The notes beneath the pieces were generated by a model, which was given only the letters and a program-made list of their open reading frames with translations, was not told the DNA's origin and made no database searches. DNA of 64,000 nucleotides from Anaeramoeba flamelloides. Lineage: Eukaryota; Metamonada; Anaeramoebidae. The translations under genes and the position numbers were made by a program. The stretch spans positions 124,001-188,000 of the forward strand of contig JANTQA010000032.1 in assembly GCA_027625915.1 (NCBI GenBank), read 5' to 3'. Below, one piece after another: positions 60,501 to 64,000 of this stretch (the first letter of the stretch is position 1; every line of letters begins with the position of its first letter).

Positions 60501-62800
60501 CAATTTCTTTAGGAAAAATAAAATTCTTGATAATAAGATTTTTCACTTGTAAATGTATAAATTTTAAAAGAACATACAAAGCCTAACTTTACTGAATGTT
60601 AATTTGGAGTTTCAAACATTTTTTTTTTCAATTTAATTTTTAAAAAAAAAATAAAAAAGAAAAGAAAAAAAAAAAGCAAAATACAAAAAAAAAAAAATTT
60701 ACAAAATAAGAAAAAATGATCAGAACTAAAAATTGAAAATTTATTTTGAGAAGAATAATGAATTAAACTCAGAGAACATGTTCAATTTCTTCAAAAAAAT
60801 TGGGACCCTTTGACTGAAAAAGAGTTTATTTTTTTTATCAATTTATTATTTCAGGTGAGTAACAATTTTTGAAATTGAGTTTATCATTTAATGAAAACAA
60901 TACAATAATTCTGAAAACAACTTTCTAAACTATGAAAAGCCTCATGCCATTTTTCTGCATTTTTTAACACGGCTATTTAAAAAACCATTCTTAAATGATT
61001 AATATAATATTATATTGTATATTTATTTGAAAAATTATTTTTTTTTATTACTTGTTGATTAAAATCCCATTCATTTTTATACTTTATATCTTGATATTTT
61101 TTGTGTTTGCTTTTTCTATTTTATTTCCAAGTTGTCAAAACTTTCATTTCTAGTATATCAGCATTAACAAGTAACCACTTGACCTTTTTAACTTTCTAAG
61201 TCTTCTTCCAAATATAAAGAAAATCCAACCTTTGAAAAAATGGAACAAAATAGAAAATCTCATTATAATAATATATTTTTGTCTTTAAGAGGAAATTAAT
61301 TTCCTCCCTTCAAAATAAAAAAAAACAATAATAATAATATATTTTTAATTCTTTTAGAAACTATTTGATATAGCATTGAGTAACGAGTTTAAAGAGGAAA
61401 TAAGAATGTTAATGGGCTCTGAATTTAAATTAATGAAAGTGCACAATGGAAAAAAACTGAATCTTCTTCATTTATGCGTGTATTATTCAAATTATTGGCT
61501 AGCAAAACTTCTAGTTTCCAAAAGTCCACCATTGAAATATCGGATTCAGAATCAAAAAAATCCAATTATCTTAGCAGCGCAATATGGAAATGTGCCATTA
61601 TTTTGTTTATATTATTTAAATGCAGAAAATGATGTTAATCACAAATTGGAAAATTACGAAAACACAAACCCTGTTATATATTATTTGTATCTTAAACTAA
61701 AAGAAATAAAGCAAAAGCATTCAAATAACCAAAAAACCATTTACGAAGAATTAAAAAAAATTGAAAAAGACACATATTTGTTTTCAACTTGGATTGATTA
61801 TAATGACTCAAATTTTGAATTTATAAAAAATATCAAAACATCACCCAACGTTGTTACATCGTTATGCAAATATGGGTCAAAATATTATATATGTAATCAA
61901 TATTTAGATTATGAGATCCGAAACAAATTTATCGAAAAATATTTAAAAATCATTGGTTATTCTCAAAGCGATCGGAGCAAAAACTTTATCTCACAAATTT
62001 CTGGATACTTTCTATCACGAGAAAATTCAAATATATTACAAATCAGCACAACAAGAGAGTGTAACAGATATGGAACATTAAGGAACTTAATACTTGAGTA
62101 TAAGCGCAATGATTTAATTTTCGACCCCTTAGTAATATTAGCCATTGCGCGGCAAATTTGTAACATTCTTGACTTTTTGAATAATAAATGCAACTTCTAT
62201 CATCACGGATTGGATAGTTCATGTATCCAAATTAATGAAGGGTTTGAAATCAAAATTAACAATTTATTGAAAAAGACCGATTATAAATATAGCCAGATAC
62301 ATAATATTTATATAACAGAGAATCAAACAGAAACTTCAAATTTATTTTCATTTGGGGTAATTCTTTGGGAATTGTTGATGAATACTACTTTTGATACTTC
62401 GCCCTTTGTAAACTCTTCGATCGTATCAAACCAAAATCCCCAGTTAATGATAGACTCCTTACAGCAGAAAACATATTCTGAACCAAAACAGGGTAACCGT
62501 TTCCAAATTGTCAGTTCTTTAAGTGAAATTGCTTGCACTTGCCTATCTTCTGCGATCTATGAATTCGAATTGAAAGTCCAAGATAAAATGGGAGACCTAT
62601 ATAAAGCTTTGACATTAGTTTACGACAGAACCTTAATTTCAATTGCTGAAAAAGAATTCATGGAAAATGTTAGAAATTTAATACCTAACGGAGAATATCC
62701 AAAAGAAGATTACATCAAGCCAAAACAAAAATTATCTTCAGAAAATGAAAAGTTTGATTCTTTTGATCAAGCAATCAAATTTTCGTTAAATACTATTTAG
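57591..62800 (+). CDS. UBA-like, ankyrin-repeat and pseudokinase protein; disturbed 5' frame
   Basis: Exon A 57591-58830 (donor GTAAAT) and exon B 61358-62800 (acceptor TTTTAG, phase 0) flank a 2,527-nt intron. The start region reads LINKLSDLVDITKEQSWVCL then, in the +1 frame, DAAIYCATELDK, together a UBA-like three-helix pattern. A Glu/Lys-rich linker follows, then ankyrin repeats (VELIRLLHELKINLN, CLKVLLELGADPN, KVKLLLDSGVDVN; more after the intron). The C-terminal 300 residues fold like a TKL/tyrosine-type kinase C-lobe (GTLRNLILEY, FSFGVILWELLMN), but the catalytic HRD reads HHG and DFG reads INN, so it is a pseudokinase. Oddities: a frame change near 57705 (or a 43-nt intron) and an in-frame TAA at 58054. 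A functional start at ATG 58123 would avoid both. By family it may be a signalling scaffold. Confidence 0.7.
59737..60875. mobile_element. GACTCA-terminus element with nested repeat
   Basis: The left end CAAAAATTTTGACTCACTTA and right end GGTGAGTAACAATTTTTG match the element at 21728-22321, as does the shared interior GGAAGTTGTTTTGAGGGTT. The extra 560 bases at 60270-60830 match the 37.6-38.2 kb repeat family, apparently an insertion. It lies in the ankyrin-pseudokinase intron. Confidence 0.5.
61281..61330 (+). mobile_element. 50-base LINE 3' tail insertion next to a splice acceptor
   Basis: GAGGAAATTAATTTCCTC then CCTTCAAAATAAAAA matches the LINE 3' end; the direct repeat ATAATAATATATTTTT (61265-61280 and 61331-61346) is a 16-base target-site duplication. 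The insertion ends 27 bases, and its duplication 11 bases, before exon B of the ankyrin-pseudokinase gene. Confidence 0.8.
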
Positions 62801-64000
62801 AATTGTGTTTCAATTCCCAAAATAGAAATCATCATTTTTGAATTATTTTTAGTTTTAAAACAAATTCTATTACAAGACAAAGAAAAAAAAAAAATTCAAT
62901 AATAAATTGGATAATCTACTTGGATTGTTACAATCAAATAACTGGGAAATTGAAAATAAAAAATTTGGAAAGGTGATTTCAAAAAAAGAAATTATTCAGT
63001 TTTTAGAGAATATTATTACAAAATAAAATTAATATTTGTTAAAATTTCAAGCAAAATTTTTTTTAAAATTTTATTTTAAATTTTATTTCCGATTTTAGAT
63101 TGAAATCTTTATGAATAATAACTTTTTCTTTTATCATTTAATATTTCTTTCTTTTTTTTTTAATTCAAGAAAAGCTAATTTGAAGAAAACAAAAACAATG
63201 TTTGAAAGTCCAAAGTAACTTTATGAAAATTGGGACTTCGATTTCTTTTAATATTCAGATATTTACTTGAGAAAAATCTTATGGTTAACAATTTGAATTT
63301 TCTATTGAAATTATGAACTTTTTGTCAAAGTTTCAATGAAAGGAAACCAAAAATTTTTTGTTTGAAATTTTATTATTTTCAGAAGATTTATCGTTTATAT
63401 AAGTATTTCTTTTATGAATGTCAACTTTGATCTGAAATTTATTATTTATCTTTTTTCTAATTAGTCTTTCATTTGTTTGGTTCATAAAAAAAAGGTGAAT
63501 TTTTCATTTTTTTTATTGAGTATTTTGAGTGGAATAGAATTTAGATTAAATATTAATATTTTTTTGATCTAACTTAAGCAAAGGAAGCTCACTGAATCCA
63601 ATTGGTACGATTTACAAACAACTATTGTGAAATGAATCAACTTTTACGCCAAATCTGTTGATTTGGTACTTGAACCTGGTAAAAGCTGCCAAGTATGTTC
63701 ACTAATCTAGGATTTTACAAATTAAAGATTTTTCAAATAAAAAAATCAAAAAAACCAATATAAAAAAGAAAAAAATAATAAAATAGTAAAAAAACAAAAA
63801 GTAAATTTGAACCAATTCTTATTCTCAAAAAAAAAAAAAACGGTACTTTATAGGTGTAAACTATCTATAAATTTCTAATTTAAAACTTATAACACTTTTT
63901 CAGTTGATTTATAGTTGTTGAAATATTGAGATTTATTAAAAAAACAAATTATGAGGGTGATCCAAAAAAGTTTTTATATAAAATGAAACAGTAGCCTACA
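62801..64000. other. 3' flank with a short coding-like frame
   Basis: The frame at 62898-63026 (NNKLDNLLGLLQSNNWEIEN then FGKVISKKEIIQFLENIITK and stop) looks coding and could be a last exon of the upstream gene, but I found no donor in matching phase. From 63027 on only A/T-rich sequence without recognisable features is seen. Confidence 0.3.

Noticed and set aside
61963-62538. Minus-strand frames of 71-76 codons
   Set aside because: Shadows of the pseudokinase exon.
1-64000. CRISPR arrays, bacterial operons, ribosome binding sites, rRNA genes
   Set aside because: No regularly spaced identical repeats or rRNA sequence; spliced genes show this is nuclear eukaryotic DNA.

Overview
The window is very AT-rich eukaryotic nuclear DNA with spliceosomal GT-AG introns, standard stop codons and protist-style genes (an Akt-like kinase, a TALE homeodomain protein, a Pumilio/PUF protein, an ankyrin-BTB-BTB protein and an ankyrin-pseudokinase protein). 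Asn/Lys/Ile-rich proteins, an Asn-rich tract in the PUF protein and the abundance of ankyrin-BTB and ankyrin-kinase architectures suggest a free-living amoeboid or amoeboflagellate protist. An Anaeramoeba-type organism is my best guess, but I cannot prove it from sequence alone.

Layout. 1-2486 (minus): 5' part of an Akt/PKB-like PH-AGC kinase, five exons, running off the left edge. 6193-11151 (minus): TALE homeodomain gene whose homeobox is split by a 4.2 kb intron. 11491-12124: coding-like scraps of unknown nature. 12179-16530: transposon-rich spacer (foldback element, decayed LINE, Tc1/mariner-like element). 16599-34829 (minus): one ankyrin-BTB-BTB gene of eight exons over 18 kb; all introns are phase 0 and most small exons are about one ankyrin repeat. 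34830-41625: spacer with a foldback element and dispersed repeats. 41626-52976 (plus): PUF gene, five exons, with a 6 kb intron inside the PUF domain. 52977-57590: spacer with LINE and mariner-like remnants. 57591-62800 (plus): UBA-like/ankyrin/pseudokinase gene with a disturbed N-terminal frame.

The larger introns are crowded with mobile DNA: 5'-truncated LINEs with target-site duplications, TTAA-flanked inverted-repeat elements, CACTA-like and mariner-like miniature elements, and a modular family of AGG...CCT hairpins. Much of the interest lies in how host exons are strung between these insertions. The most unusual repeat signal is a perfect palindrome at the LINE 3' ends, which carries the ORF stop codon at its centre and shows paired substitutions between copies.

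The genes are not an operon or pathway cluster. By family they would act in phosphoinositide signalling (Akt), transcription (TALE), mRNA control (PUF) and protein-scaffold or ubiquitin-linked functions (ankyrin-BTB, ankyrin-pseudokinase). Gene models are read by eye; exon joins were checked by reading frame and conserved motifs, not by RNA data.
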